From positions 1-22,619 of the forward strand of contig JAZRTC010000086.1 of NCBI GenBank assembly GCA_045651865.1: 22,619 nucleotides of DNA. The letters are read 5' to 3'. The notes under the pieces are model-generated. The model did no database searches. It was not told the DNA's origin and was given only the letters and a program-made list of their open reading frames with translations. A program made the translations under genes and the position numbers. Origin of the DNA: RGIG1959 sp045651865 (GTDB lineage Bacteria; Bacillota; Clostridia; Oscillospirales; Acutalibacteraceae). Of the stretch, positions 1 to 6,176 are shown piece by piece. The first letter of the stretch is position 1; the number at the start of each line of letters is the position of its first letter.

Positions 1-517
1 TCTTTACCTTTTGATTTTCTTCATTCGCTCTTATAAAATAATCAATTCCGGTTCTGACATTTAACGCAACCCCTGTGCGGTTTATCAAAAGATATATCGG
101 AAGGTCTGTTTTTTTTAGTATTTTTCTAATTATTCCTCCGATAGCATACATACTACAATATTGTATTTCATTGTGTAATTGGTTATATATATTCTGATTA
201 TCTGCTTTCCACATTTCTTTTTTTATCATATTTTCAATATCGTCTACTCTTAAATCGGAAATCAATTCTCTTTTTCCACTGAAATACGGCGATTTGTTTT
301 CAAAAACTTCTTGTAAGTTATCATCGACACAGTACAGGTTAACATCAACTGTATCACCAAACAATACTTCTATGTGCAACCGCTTGACTTGTTCGTATAC
401 ACCTTGTTTTTGAATTTGACGAAAAACATTCTTAAATTGTTTTTCTTTATAAGTAAATCGTCTTTTTAATATGGTATGTATTTTCTTTTTTAATTTTTCA
501 AACTCTTTTGCTGTCAT
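1..517 (-). CDS. Hypothetical protein, AT-rich, 3' end cut by window edge
   Basis: An open frame of 172 codons starts with ATG at 517 and runs off the left edge without a stop. A GAGGG ribosome binding site lies 7 bases upstream of the ATG. The N-terminus is very lysine-rich (MTAKEFEKLKKKIHTILKRR) and probably helical. It is followed by alternating hydrophobic and polar stretches (VKRLHIEVLFGDTVDVNLYC, IYLLINRTGVALNV) that look like beta strands. I see no signal peptide, membrane segment or catalytic motif, and I do not recognise the family. Codon use is strongly AT-biased (AAA, ATA, TTA, GAA) compared with the GC-rich genes next to it, which suggests horizontal acquisition. It follows remB on the same strand, where gyrB is often found in related genomes. 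The reading frame is convincing; the function is unknown. A small immunity-like or phage-derived protein is possible but not supported by a motif. Confidence 0.75.
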   Translation of the reverse strand, partial: MTAKEFEKLKKKIHTILKRRFTYKEKQFKNVFRQIQKQGVYEQVKRLHIEVLFGDTVDVNLYCVDDNLQEVFENKSPYFSGKRELISDLRVDDIENMIKKEMWKADNQNIYNQLHNEIQYCSMYAIGGIIRKILKKTDLPIYLLINRTGVALNVRTGIDYFIRANEENQKVK

Positions 518-549
518 TGTTATGCCCTCATTTCAAAATTACTCCTCGT

Positions 550-573
550 CGCGCAGAGGGCTGCGCGCCCTAC
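550..573. repeat. Dispersed GC-rich hairpin repeat, solo copy
   Basis: The 24 bases here are identical to 16565-16588 and match 16425-16447 in inverted orientation with two mismatches. Within it, GCGCAG and CTGCGC form a 6-bp stem around AGGG. It lies in the 66-base gap between remB and the AT-rich gene. The likely nature is a REP or MITE-end type intergenic repeat. Confidence 0.7.
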
Positions 574-583
574 TTCTTCACTT

Positions 584-844
584 TTACTTGCCCTTTTGTT
601 TTGCTCTTTTGCGCAGGGTGGCGGTGGCGACCTGACTTAAGTACACGGTCTCTTCCCCGTTTTCGTCTACGCATAGCACATAGGACTTGAAAATATCGTC
701 AATAATACTCACAACGCGCCCCTGCTTTTCACAGCGGTTGAGAAAATCACGCGTTGCGCGGCTGAGGGTCGTGTTGTCGGAATCGAAAATACCGATCACC
801 GTATCGCTTCTCACAACCGTTTCCTGTCCGAGATACAGATACAT
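584..844 (-). CDS. remB: Extracellular matrix regulator RemB (DUF370)
   Basis: This 86-residue protein begins MYLYLGQETVVRSDTVIGIF and has the DUF370 layout: a short N-terminal strand, then GIFDSDNTTLS, then TRDFLNRCEKQGRVVSI, and a C-terminal VYLSQVATATLRKRA. RemB (YaaB) of Bacillus lies in the same place after recF and is a small DNA-binding or regulatory protein linked to biofilm matrix genes. Only one base separates its ATG from the recF stop, and a GGGGAAG ribosome site overlaps the recF end, so it is the last gene of the dnaA operon. The tail is basic (KRAKQKGK). The family is clear; its target genes in this organism are unknown. Confidence 0.88.
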   Translation of the reverse strand: MYLYLGQETVVRSDTVIGIFDSDNTTLSRATRDFLNRCEKQGRVVSIIDDIFKSYVLCVDENGEETVYLSQVATATLRKRAKQKGK

Positions 845-845
845 C

Positions 846-1922
846 TTATTCTTCCCCTATCTCGCCGTCTTGTATATGAAAGATCTTGCCGTTTTCCAGA
901 CCGCTGACAGCGGACGGATCACAGCAGGTGATAAACACCTGAAATCCCTCGATGCGGTTCAAAATATATTCCTGCCGCGAGCGGTCAAGTTCGCTCATCA
1001 CATCGTCAAGCAGGATCACGGGTTTTTCGCCGTAGCCTTTTGCCAGCAGGCTTGCCTCGGCAAGTTTAAGTGCCAGCACCGCCGAGCGTTGCTGACCCTG
1101 CGAGCCGAACAGCCGCGCCGAAGTTCCCGCAATGTCCACCGTGATATCGTCGCGGTGCGGGCCTACCGTGGTAAATCCCGCCTTGAGATCCGTCTGACGG
1201 GAACGCCTGAGTTCGCTCAGCAACACCTGTTCATCCGCTTGCTCATCGTAGGACACATGCAACGGTTCACGACCTTTGGACAGCTGGTCGTATATTTCAC
1301 ACGCGACGGGACGCAGTGCCTCAATATACTCGGTGCGGAAGCGTCTCACCCCTGCCCCGCTTTGCGCAAGCCGTTCGTCAAACGCGTCAAACAAATATTC
1401 ATCGAACGACTGCTCGCCGCTTTTCACCGCTTTTATGAGTTTATTGCGTTGCGCAAGCACCCGCGTATAATCGCTGAGTACCTTCATATACAGCGGACGG
1501 AGCTGACAGCACGCCGCGTCGATAAAGCGGCGGCGACCCTCGGGACCTTCCTTGATCAGTGACAGATGATCGGGCGAAAAGATCACAGCACAAAAATGTC
1601 CCGTCAGGCGGTTGGCGGCAGGCTGCGGAATGCCGTTGAGCGTTGCTTTACGCCGTGTTTCAATCTCCACCTTCGCCGATTGCTCTCTCCCCTGCGCACA
1701 AAACGCAGTCTCCACGCAGGCTTTGTCACAACCGAACATCACCAGATCGGCGTCCTTGGTGCCGCGGAAACTTTTGCCGCCTGTCATCAGCCACAACGCT
1801 TCAAGCAGATTGGTCTTACCGTGCGCGTTGTCGCCGTAAAAGACATTCATGCCTTCGCAAGGTTCAAGCGCGACCTGTTTTAAATTGCGGAACTGCGTCG
1901 CGCGGATACTTGTGACTGTCAT
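846..1922 (-). CDS. recF: DNA replication and repair protein RecF
   Basis: RecF is an SMC/ABC-like ATPase that binds gapped DNA and helps load RecA with RecO and RecR. The 358 residues are the usual length. Walker A is GDNAHGKT at residues 30-37, preceded by the typical RNL of the first strand. The ABC signature SQGQQRS is at 274-280. Walker B LLDDVMSELD starts at 304, with a D-loop and switch region (QVFITCCDP) behind it. The stop of yaaA directly abuts its ATG at 1922, and its own stop is one base before remB, so translation is probably coupled. The order dnaA-dnaN-yaaA-recF is the standard Gram-positive origin operon. Confidence 0.97.
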   Translation of the reverse strand: MTVTSIRATQFRNLKQVALEPCEGMNVFYGDNAHGKTNLLEALWLMTGGKSFRGTKDADLVMFGCDKACVETAFCAQGREQSAKVEIETRRKATLNGIPQPAANRLTGHFCAVIFSPDHLSLIKEGPEGRRRFIDAACCQLRPLYMKVLSDYTRVLAQRNKLIKAVKSGEQSFDEYLFDAFDERLAQSGAGVRRFRTEYIEALRPVACEIYDQLSKGREPLHVSYDEQADEQVLLSELRRSRQTDLKAGFTTVGPHRDDITVDIAGTSARLFGSQGQQRSAVLALKLAEASLLAKGYGEKPVILLDDVMSELDRSRQEYILNRIEGFQVFITCCDPSAVSGLENGKIFHIQDGEIGEE

Positions 1923-2141
1923 TTATTTGCTGATGACCTCCACCTCGGTGCCGTCAAAAGCAACCTTGTCACCCTCGCGCACTTTTTTTCCGCGCATCAG
2001 GCAGGTTTCCCCGTTGAAAGTGACCTCGCCGCCCTGAATGACGGCTTTGGCTTCGCCGCCTGTCATCACAAGACCTGCGAGTTTTAACAACGCATCCATA
2101 CGGATAAATTCCGTGCGGATGGTAATTTGCATGTGTTTCAT
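1923..2141 (-). CDS. yaaA: S4-domain RNA-binding protein YaaA/RlbA
   Basis: This 72-residue protein is a single S4 domain: MDALLKLAGLVMTGGEAKAV, then IQGGEVTFNGE, then MRGKKVREGDKVAFDG. This is the small S4 protein always found between dnaN and recF in Firmicutes, which in Bacillus associates with 50S ribosome assembly. Two in-frame ATGs are possible (2141 and 2132). The first was kept because a TAAGG sequence lies 6 bases upstream; starting at the second would remove only MKH. It lies 30 bases behind dnaN and directly abuts recF. Confidence 0.92.
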   Translation of the reverse strand: MKHMQITIRTEFIRMDALLKLAGLVMTGGEAKAVIQGGEVTFNGETCLMRGKKVREGDKVAFDGTEVEVISK

Positions 2142-2171
2142 GTTTTACCTTACCTCTTCACTCTTACCTTT

Positions 2172-3290
2172 TCACTGCCCTTTATTGCCGCCGGGCATTC
2201 TCACCGGCAACACTAAGAACAGGAAGCTGTCGCCCTCGGGCGGCAAAATTTTCATCGGCGACAGCGAACCGTTCAGCTCGATGCGCACTTCGTCCGTTTC
2301 GGTATTTTTCAGCGCTTCCATCAGGAACTGATGATTGAAGCTCATAATTTCATCCTTACCGTCGATGTTTGCCTTCATCACATCGCTCGCACTACCCAGC
2401 GGCGTCGAGCAATTGACGCGGATACGACCCTCGGCAAACTGGCAGATCAGCGGCGATTTCACGCGGTCGTTGATCACGATTGCCGCACGGCTGACCGACT
2501 GCATCAGCTCACGGGTATTGACACGCACAGTGGTGGTCACCTGCTGCGGAATTGCCTTGCGGTATGCCAGGAATTCGCCGTCCAGCAGACGCGAGATCAT
2601 CACATAGCCGCCGACCTCAATCAGCACATGGCGCTTACCCACAACAATGGAAGTCGGGGCATCCTCGTCATCCAGCAGCTTGAGAAGCTCGCTGAGCGTT
2701 TTGCGCGGCACCACAAACTGCATATTATCCTCACTCTGGATCGGTTCACTGCGGATGGCAAGTCGCGCACCGTCCAGGCTGACAAGATTGAGCATCTTGT
2801 TATAAATTTCAAACAGCGTACCTTTATGCACGGGACGGCTGGAATCTGTCTGCGACACCGCAAAGATTGTCTGGCGGATCATGCTGCGAAGCGTGGCACG
2901 CGGCATCACAAAACCGACACCGTCGGGCACGGTGGGGATTTCGGGATATTCCGCTGCGGAAATACCCATGATCTCATATTCTGCCAGACCGCTTTTGATT
3001 TTGACATTCATCTTATCATCGGTCACGAGCGACACGGTGTCCCCCGACAGACCTCTCATAATATCACCGAACAGCTTGACCGACAGCACGATCTCACCGA
3101 TCTCGCGTACCTGTGCTTCAATGGAAGTGGTAATGCCCAGCTCCATATCATAACCCGCCATATACAGCGAAGAACCCGAGGCGCGAAGCAACACACCTTC
3201 AAGGGCAGGTAAAGTGGATTTACCCGATACGGCATGGCTGACGGTGCTGACCGCGTTTTGCAGTGCGGCGGTGTTACAAATGATATTCAT
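2172..3290 (-). CDS. dnaN: DNA polymerase III beta subunit (sliding clamp)
   Basis: The beta clamp is the ring-shaped processivity factor that tethers the replicative polymerase. The 372 residues match the family length and show three repeated clamp domains. The N-terminus is MNIICNTAALQNAVSTVSHA. The linker LPALEGVLLRA is typical, as are DGARLAIRSEPI in the second domain and YVMISRLLDGEFLAYRKAIP at the start of the third. The C-terminus carries FLFLVLPVRM, the usual end of the clamp that helps form the partner-binding pocket. An AAGGAG site lies 9 bases before ATG at 3290. It is the second gene of the dnaA operon, separated from dnaA by the 316-base origin gap, and may also have its own promoter there. 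Confidence 0.97.
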   Translation of the reverse strand: MNIICNTAALQNAVSTVSHAVSGKSTLPALEGVLLRASGSSLYMAGYDMELGITTSIEAQVREIGEIVLSVKLFGDIMRGLSGDTVSLVTDDKMNVKIKSGLAEYEIMGISAAEYPEIPTVPDGVGFVMPRATLRSMIRQTIFAVSQTDSSRPVHKGTLFEIYNKMLNLVSLDGARLAIRSEPIQSEDNMQFVVPRKTLSELLKLLDDEDAPTSIVVGKRHVLIEVGGYVMISRLLDGEFLAYRKAIPQQVTTTVRVNTRELMQSVSRAAIVINDRVKSPLICQFAEGRIRVNCSTPLGSASDVMKANIDGKDEIMSFNHQFLMEALKNTETDEVRIELNGSLSPMKILPPEGDSFLFLVLPVRMPGGNKGQ

Positions 3291-3606
3291 ACTTCGTTCT
3301 CCTTTGCACAGAACCCTGCAAGGATTCCTTCTCTACAGACGGCTTTGCCGTTCTGATATAATTCTTACTTTTTCATAGTCATAATAAGGGGTGTGAATTT
3401 GTGTAAAAGGGGTCTGAACGCTTGGTACAGCTCAAAAATGCCCTTGAAAAACTCAGGTGGGCAGATTTTGGAAAAGTGGAAAGGTTCAGACGAAAGAGAA
3501 AACCATTCACACGGTGTGAGATGATGTGAGTGGAAAGTGTATAAGAATGTGGAAAAAGTGGATAATTCACATTCTTTCCACACATTTTCCACCTGCAAAA
3601 GTGGAT
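3291..3606. other. oriC part 2: dnaA-dnaN gap with DnaA-box-like cluster
   Basis: This gap holds at least seven 9-mers resembling the DnaA box TGTGGATAA on one strand or the other: AGTGGAAAG at 3475-3483 and 3529-3537, TGTGGAAAA at 3548-3556, AGTGGATAA at 3557-3565, CTTTCCACA at 3574-3582, TTTTCCACC at 3585-3593 and AGTGGATTT at 3600-3608, touching the dnaA stop. Most have A rather than T at the seventh position. A perfect odd palindrome, TCACACGGTGTGA, lies at 3507-3519 inside the cluster. A short hairpin (ACGGC-TTT-GCCGT at 3339-3351) lies in the dnaN leader. This is the expected position for DnaA-directed unwinding in Firmicutes; the exact unwinding site is not resolved. Confidence 0.8.
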
Positions 3607-4962
3607 TTAATTCTCACTGAGGTTTTTGACAATGTCGTTGACCAGATTCTTGAAAGAAGGATCGTGCATCATCAGATCGTCCACTTTGCGCAGCGCGTGC
3701 ATAACGGTCGTGTGATCAAATCCACCGAATTCCTGACCGATTTCCTTGAGGTTCAACGAGGTGATTTGGCGGGTGACATACATAGCAACCTGCCGTGCGC
3801 GGGCAATCGGTTGATTGCGGGATTTGGAGCAGATGTTTTCAATCGATACATTGAAAGTGCGCGACACCTCTGTCAGGATCAGGTCGATCGTCACGGGTGT
3901 CGGCTGAGACAGCGATCGCATATCGCGGATCGCATTCTGCGCCATGGCAAGCGTGGGGGAGTTGCCGCCGATCATATATTGGGCGTGGATGGTTTTGACA
4001 ACGCCCTCCAGCTGACGGACATTCGTTTTCAGGTGAGACGCGATGTATTCGCACACCTCGTCGGAAATGTGCATGTGCAGTAAGTACGCCTTGTGCTTGA
4101 TGATCGCCACACGGGTTTCAAAATCGGGCGGCTGGATATCCGATGTCAGGCCCATTTCAAAACGGGAACGCAGACGGTCGGACAGCGTTTCAATTTCACG
4201 GGGAGGACGGTCGGAGGTCAGCACAATCTGTTTGCCGGCGCTGTGCAGATGCTCAAAGGTATGGAAGAAGTTTTCCTGAATACCCTGCTTATTGGCAAGA
4301 AACTGAATATCGTCCACAAGCAGGACATCCGCACTGCGGTATGCCGCCTGAAATTCAGGGATTGTCTGATCGCGGACAGCCTGAATGAAATCGTTGGTCA
4401 TTTCCTCACATTTGGTGTATACGACATTGGCGTGAGGGTTGTTTTCACGGATTTTCGCACAGATCGCATACAGCAGGTGCGTTTTTCCGAGACCCGAACC
4501 GCCGTAGATAAACAGCGGATTGTATTTGCCTGCGGGGTGGGAGGCAACCGCCATTGCTGCCGCGTGGGCAAAGTGGTTGGAGTTGCCGACGATGAAGTTT
4601 TCAAAGGTGTAGTCGCCTGTTTCCACATTGCGATGGAAGAAGAAATTGGAGCCGAAATTGTCGTCGGTGCGGGGAACAGGGTCAATCACGGGACGGCGTT
4701 CGGTGCTGACAATGTTCAGCGACACCTCAAAGCCAAGTACATGCGAAAACGAATCACGCAGTTTTTCACCGAATTGCTGTTCGATGATGTTTTTGCGGAA
4801 ATCGGTGTCAACTTCCAGATAAACCACGCCGTTCTCAATAGATTTCAACGAAAGACAGCCAATCCACATATCGATGGCGGTTTCGCTGAAATGGTAGGTA
4901 TCCTGCAGGTATTGCACGGTGTAAATCCATACCTGATAGATGGAATTGATCGGTTCGGACAT
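3607..4962 (-). CDS. dnaA: Chromosomal replication initiator protein DnaA
   Basis: DnaA binds DnaA boxes, oligomerises with ATP and opens oriC. The 451 residues show domain I (1-85), a short linker (about 90-110), the AAA+ domain starting at YTFENFIVG (118) with Walker A GGSGLGKT (154-161) and Walker B LLVDDIQF, a sensor region (LTSDRPP, LRSRFEMGL), and a C-terminal helix-turn-helix domain. Two positions in the DNA-binding signature are unusual. The usual SLPEIG is NLKEIG, with Lys406 where Pro is normal. The usual GGRDHTTV is GGFDHTTV, with Phe415 where Arg or Lys is normal. The DHTTV core and the conserved Arg of SKSR remain. The ribosome site AGGAG is 12 bases from the ATG, a little long. 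It is the first gene of the - strand origin operon. Confidence 0.97.
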   Translation of the reverse strand: MSEPINSIYQVWIYTVQYLQDTYHFSETAIDMWIGCLSLKSIENGVVYLEVDTDFRKNIIEQQFGEKLRDSFSHVLGFEVSLNIVSTERRPVIDPVPRTDDNFGSNFFFHRNVETGDYTFENFIVGNSNHFAHAAAMAVASHPAGKYNPLFIYGGSGLGKTHLLYAICAKIRENNPHANVVYTKCEEMTNDFIQAVRDQTIPEFQAAYRSADVLLVDDIQFLANKQGIQENFFHTFEHLHSAGKQIVLTSDRPPREIETLSDRLRSRFEMGLTSDIQPPDFETRVAIIKHKAYLLHMHISDEVCEYIASHLKTNVRQLEGVVKTIHAQYMIGGNSPTLAMAQNAIRDMRSLSQPTPVTIDLILTEVSRTFNVSIENICSKSRNQPIARARQVAMYVTRQITSLNLKEIGQEFGGFDHTTVMHALRKVDDLMMHDPSFKNLVNDIVKNLSEN

Positions 4963-5029
4963 AATGAAAAAAACACTCCTTCAGGGGTTGATAAAATCAA
5001 ATGAACAGACTAACCTATTATAGATATAC

Positions 5030-5058
5030 AGTATATCATATATAGTACTATATTTCAA
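5030..5058 (-). promoter_or_regulatory. Putative sigma-A promoter of dnaA
   Basis: On the - strand, TTGAAA (5053-5058) and TATACT (5030-5035) are spaced by 17 bases, about 70 bases before the dnaA ATG. The spacer contains most of a perfect 14-base palindrome, ATATAGTACTATAT (5040-5053), which could be an operator or just AT-rich sequence. Confidence 0.6.
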
Positions 5059-5225
5059 CCTTAATTTTATATATATAAAGAAGTTTTTAATATTCGCAAA
5101 ACAAAAAGTGGAAAACAAAAGTAACATTTTTCTTACTCTTTTTTGAAAACCACAAAATATAGTGGAAAACCCGCGCTGTGACCACAAAAATTCAAAAAAA
5201 GTTTGAAGGAAAGCCATTTTTGGTG

Positions 5226-5255
5226 TTGACTTTTCGGGAATGTATAGTATATAAT
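5226..5255 (+). promoter_or_regulatory. Sigma-A promoter of rpmH operon
   Basis: TTGACT (5226-5231) and a perfect TATAAT (5250-5255) are spaced by 18 bases, and the rpmH ATG is about 95 bases downstream of the expected start. The leader contains a 7-bp hairpin with arms TGATGCG (5284-5290) and CGCATCA (5299-5305). It is a strong promoter, as expected for a ribosomal protein operon. Confidence 0.85.
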
Positions 5256-5357
5256 GTACACTCGTAAGGCTATGTAATTGTTTTGATGCGGTTTTCGACG
5301 CATCATAACATACCAAATTTTGAGCGCAACCGCGTGTGACGAAAGGGGGAGCATACG

Positions 5358-5492
5358 ATGCTTCGTACATACCAACCGAAAAAGCGCCATCGCAAGAAGG
5401 AACACGGCTTCCGTAAAAGAATGGCCACTGCAAACGGCCGCAAAGTGCTGGCGCGCAGACGTGCAAAGGGAAGAAAGCAACTGACCTACTAA
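5358..5492 (+). CDS. rpmH: 50S ribosomal protein L34
   Basis: This 44-residue basic protein starts MLRTYQPKKRHRKKEHGFRK and ends GRKVLARRRAKGRKQLTY. This is the full L34 sequence pattern, including HGFRKRM and NGRKVLARRR. The usual L34 length is 44 to 46. AAAGGGGG precedes ATG at 5358. It is the first gene on the + strand away from oriC and is followed by rnpA, as in nearly all bacteria. Confidence 0.98.
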   Translation: MLRTYQPKKRHRKKEHGFRKRMATANGRKVLARRRAKGRKQLTY

Positions 5493-5521
5493 AAATGGCC
5501 ACCTTCGTGTGGCTTTTTTTT
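5493..5521 (+). terminator. Weak terminator or attenuator between rpmH and rnpA
   Basis: GCCAC (5498-5502) and GTGGC (5509-5513) form a 5-bp stem around CTTCGT, followed by eight T residues, just before the rnpA ribosome site. The short stem suggests partial termination, which would give more rpmH than rnpA message. Confidence 0.5.
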
Positions 5522-5546
5522 ATAACCACAGGAGGTCATAAGCAAC

Positions 5547-5909
5547 ATGAGACAAAAGGCAGCCGTTCTCAAGCAGAACAAGGATTTTCGCACGCTGTAT
5601 TACCGCGGCCGATCGCAGGTCAGTCCGTTCCTTGTCACCTATGTGAGAAAGAACAAGCTCGGTGTCTGTCGCATTGGTATCACGACAGGAAAAAAGATCG
5701 GCAAAGCAGTACAGCGCAATCGCTGCCGTCGGCTCATTCGTGAGGCATTCCGTTTGCTGAGCCCCACGATTCAGGGGAGCTGGGATATTGTGTTTGTGGC
5801 TCGTGTCAGAACCGCAAGCGCATCAATGCAACAGGTGAAAACCGCCATGGAAGGGCAGTTCCGCGCTCTTTCCATGCTCGGTACGAAAACGACAACGCAG
5901 GGTGAATGA
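5547..5909 (+). CDS. rnpA: Ribonuclease P protein component
   Basis: RnpA is the protein cofactor of the RNase P ribozyme that matures tRNA 5' ends. The 120 residues show the family pattern: an N-terminal LKQNKDFRTLYYRGRS, a central strand region (LVTYVRKNKLGVCRIGITTG), and the RNA-binding signature GKAVQRNRCRRLIREAFR beginning around residue 51. IVFVARVRTAS follows. A full AGGAGG (5530-5535) lies 11 bases before the ATG. The last codons overlap the possible GTG start of yidD, so the two are translationally linked. Confidence 0.97.
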   Translation: MRQKAAVLKQNKDFRTLYYRGRSQVSPFLVTYVRKNKLGVCRIGITTGKKIGKAVQRNRCRRLIREAFRLLSPTIQGSWDIVFVARVRTASASMQQVKTAMEGQFRALSMLGTKTTTQGE

Positions 5910-5910
5910 T

Positions 5911-6165
5911 ATGAAACGCATATTACTTGGTATCATTCGCTTTTATCAGCGGTCTGTTTCGCCGCTGTTTCCGCCAGCCTGCCGGTATTCGCCGTCCTGC
6001 TCGGAATACGCTGTACAAGCTATTGAGCGATTCGGGGCTATTAAAGGCATGTGGCTGGCAACAAAGCGTATTTTGCGTTGTAATCCGCTTGGCGGACATG
6101 GATACGATCCCGTTCCCGAAAAAACCGAAAACAAGACGAGCCGACACGATAACAAGAATGACTAG
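5911..6165 (+). CDS. yidD: Membrane protein insertion efficiency factor YidD
   Basis: This 84-residue protein begins MKRILLGIIRFYQRSVSPLF and carries the YidD cysteine motif CRYSPSCSEY and the C-terminal CNPLGGHGYDPVP. The family is a small membrane-associated helper of YidC. ATG at 5911 was chosen because it gives the standard N-terminus and lies behind AGGGTGA; a GTG at 5902 in frame would add three residues and overlap rnpA. The C-terminal tail after DPVP is charged and probably disordered. The gene order rnpA-yidD-yidC is conserved. Confidence 0.95.
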   Translation: MKRILLGIIRFYQRSVSPLFPPACRYSPSCSEYAVQAIERFGAIKGMWLATKRILRCNPLGGHGYDPVPEKTENKTSRHDNKND

Positions 6166-6176
6166 GAGGAACGGTC

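Larger units (their letters stand above)
4963..5357. other. oriC part 1: AT-rich dnaA-rpmH gap with DnaA-box-like sites
   Basis: This 395-base gap is very AT-rich between about 4990 and 5100, with runs of TATA. It holds two identical 10-mers AGTGGAAAAC at 5107-5116 and 5161-5170 that resemble the boxes in the dnaA-dnaN gap. It also carries the divergent dnaA and rpmH promoters and the rpmH leader. Together with the other gap it suggests a two-part origin like that of Bacillus. No protein-coding gene is credible in it. Confidence 0.75.

Noticed and set aside
4981..5529. 182-codon open frame on the - strand over the dnaA-rpmH gap
   Set aside because: It is antisense to rpmH and crosses both promoters and AT-rich origin DNA; composition does not look like a protein.
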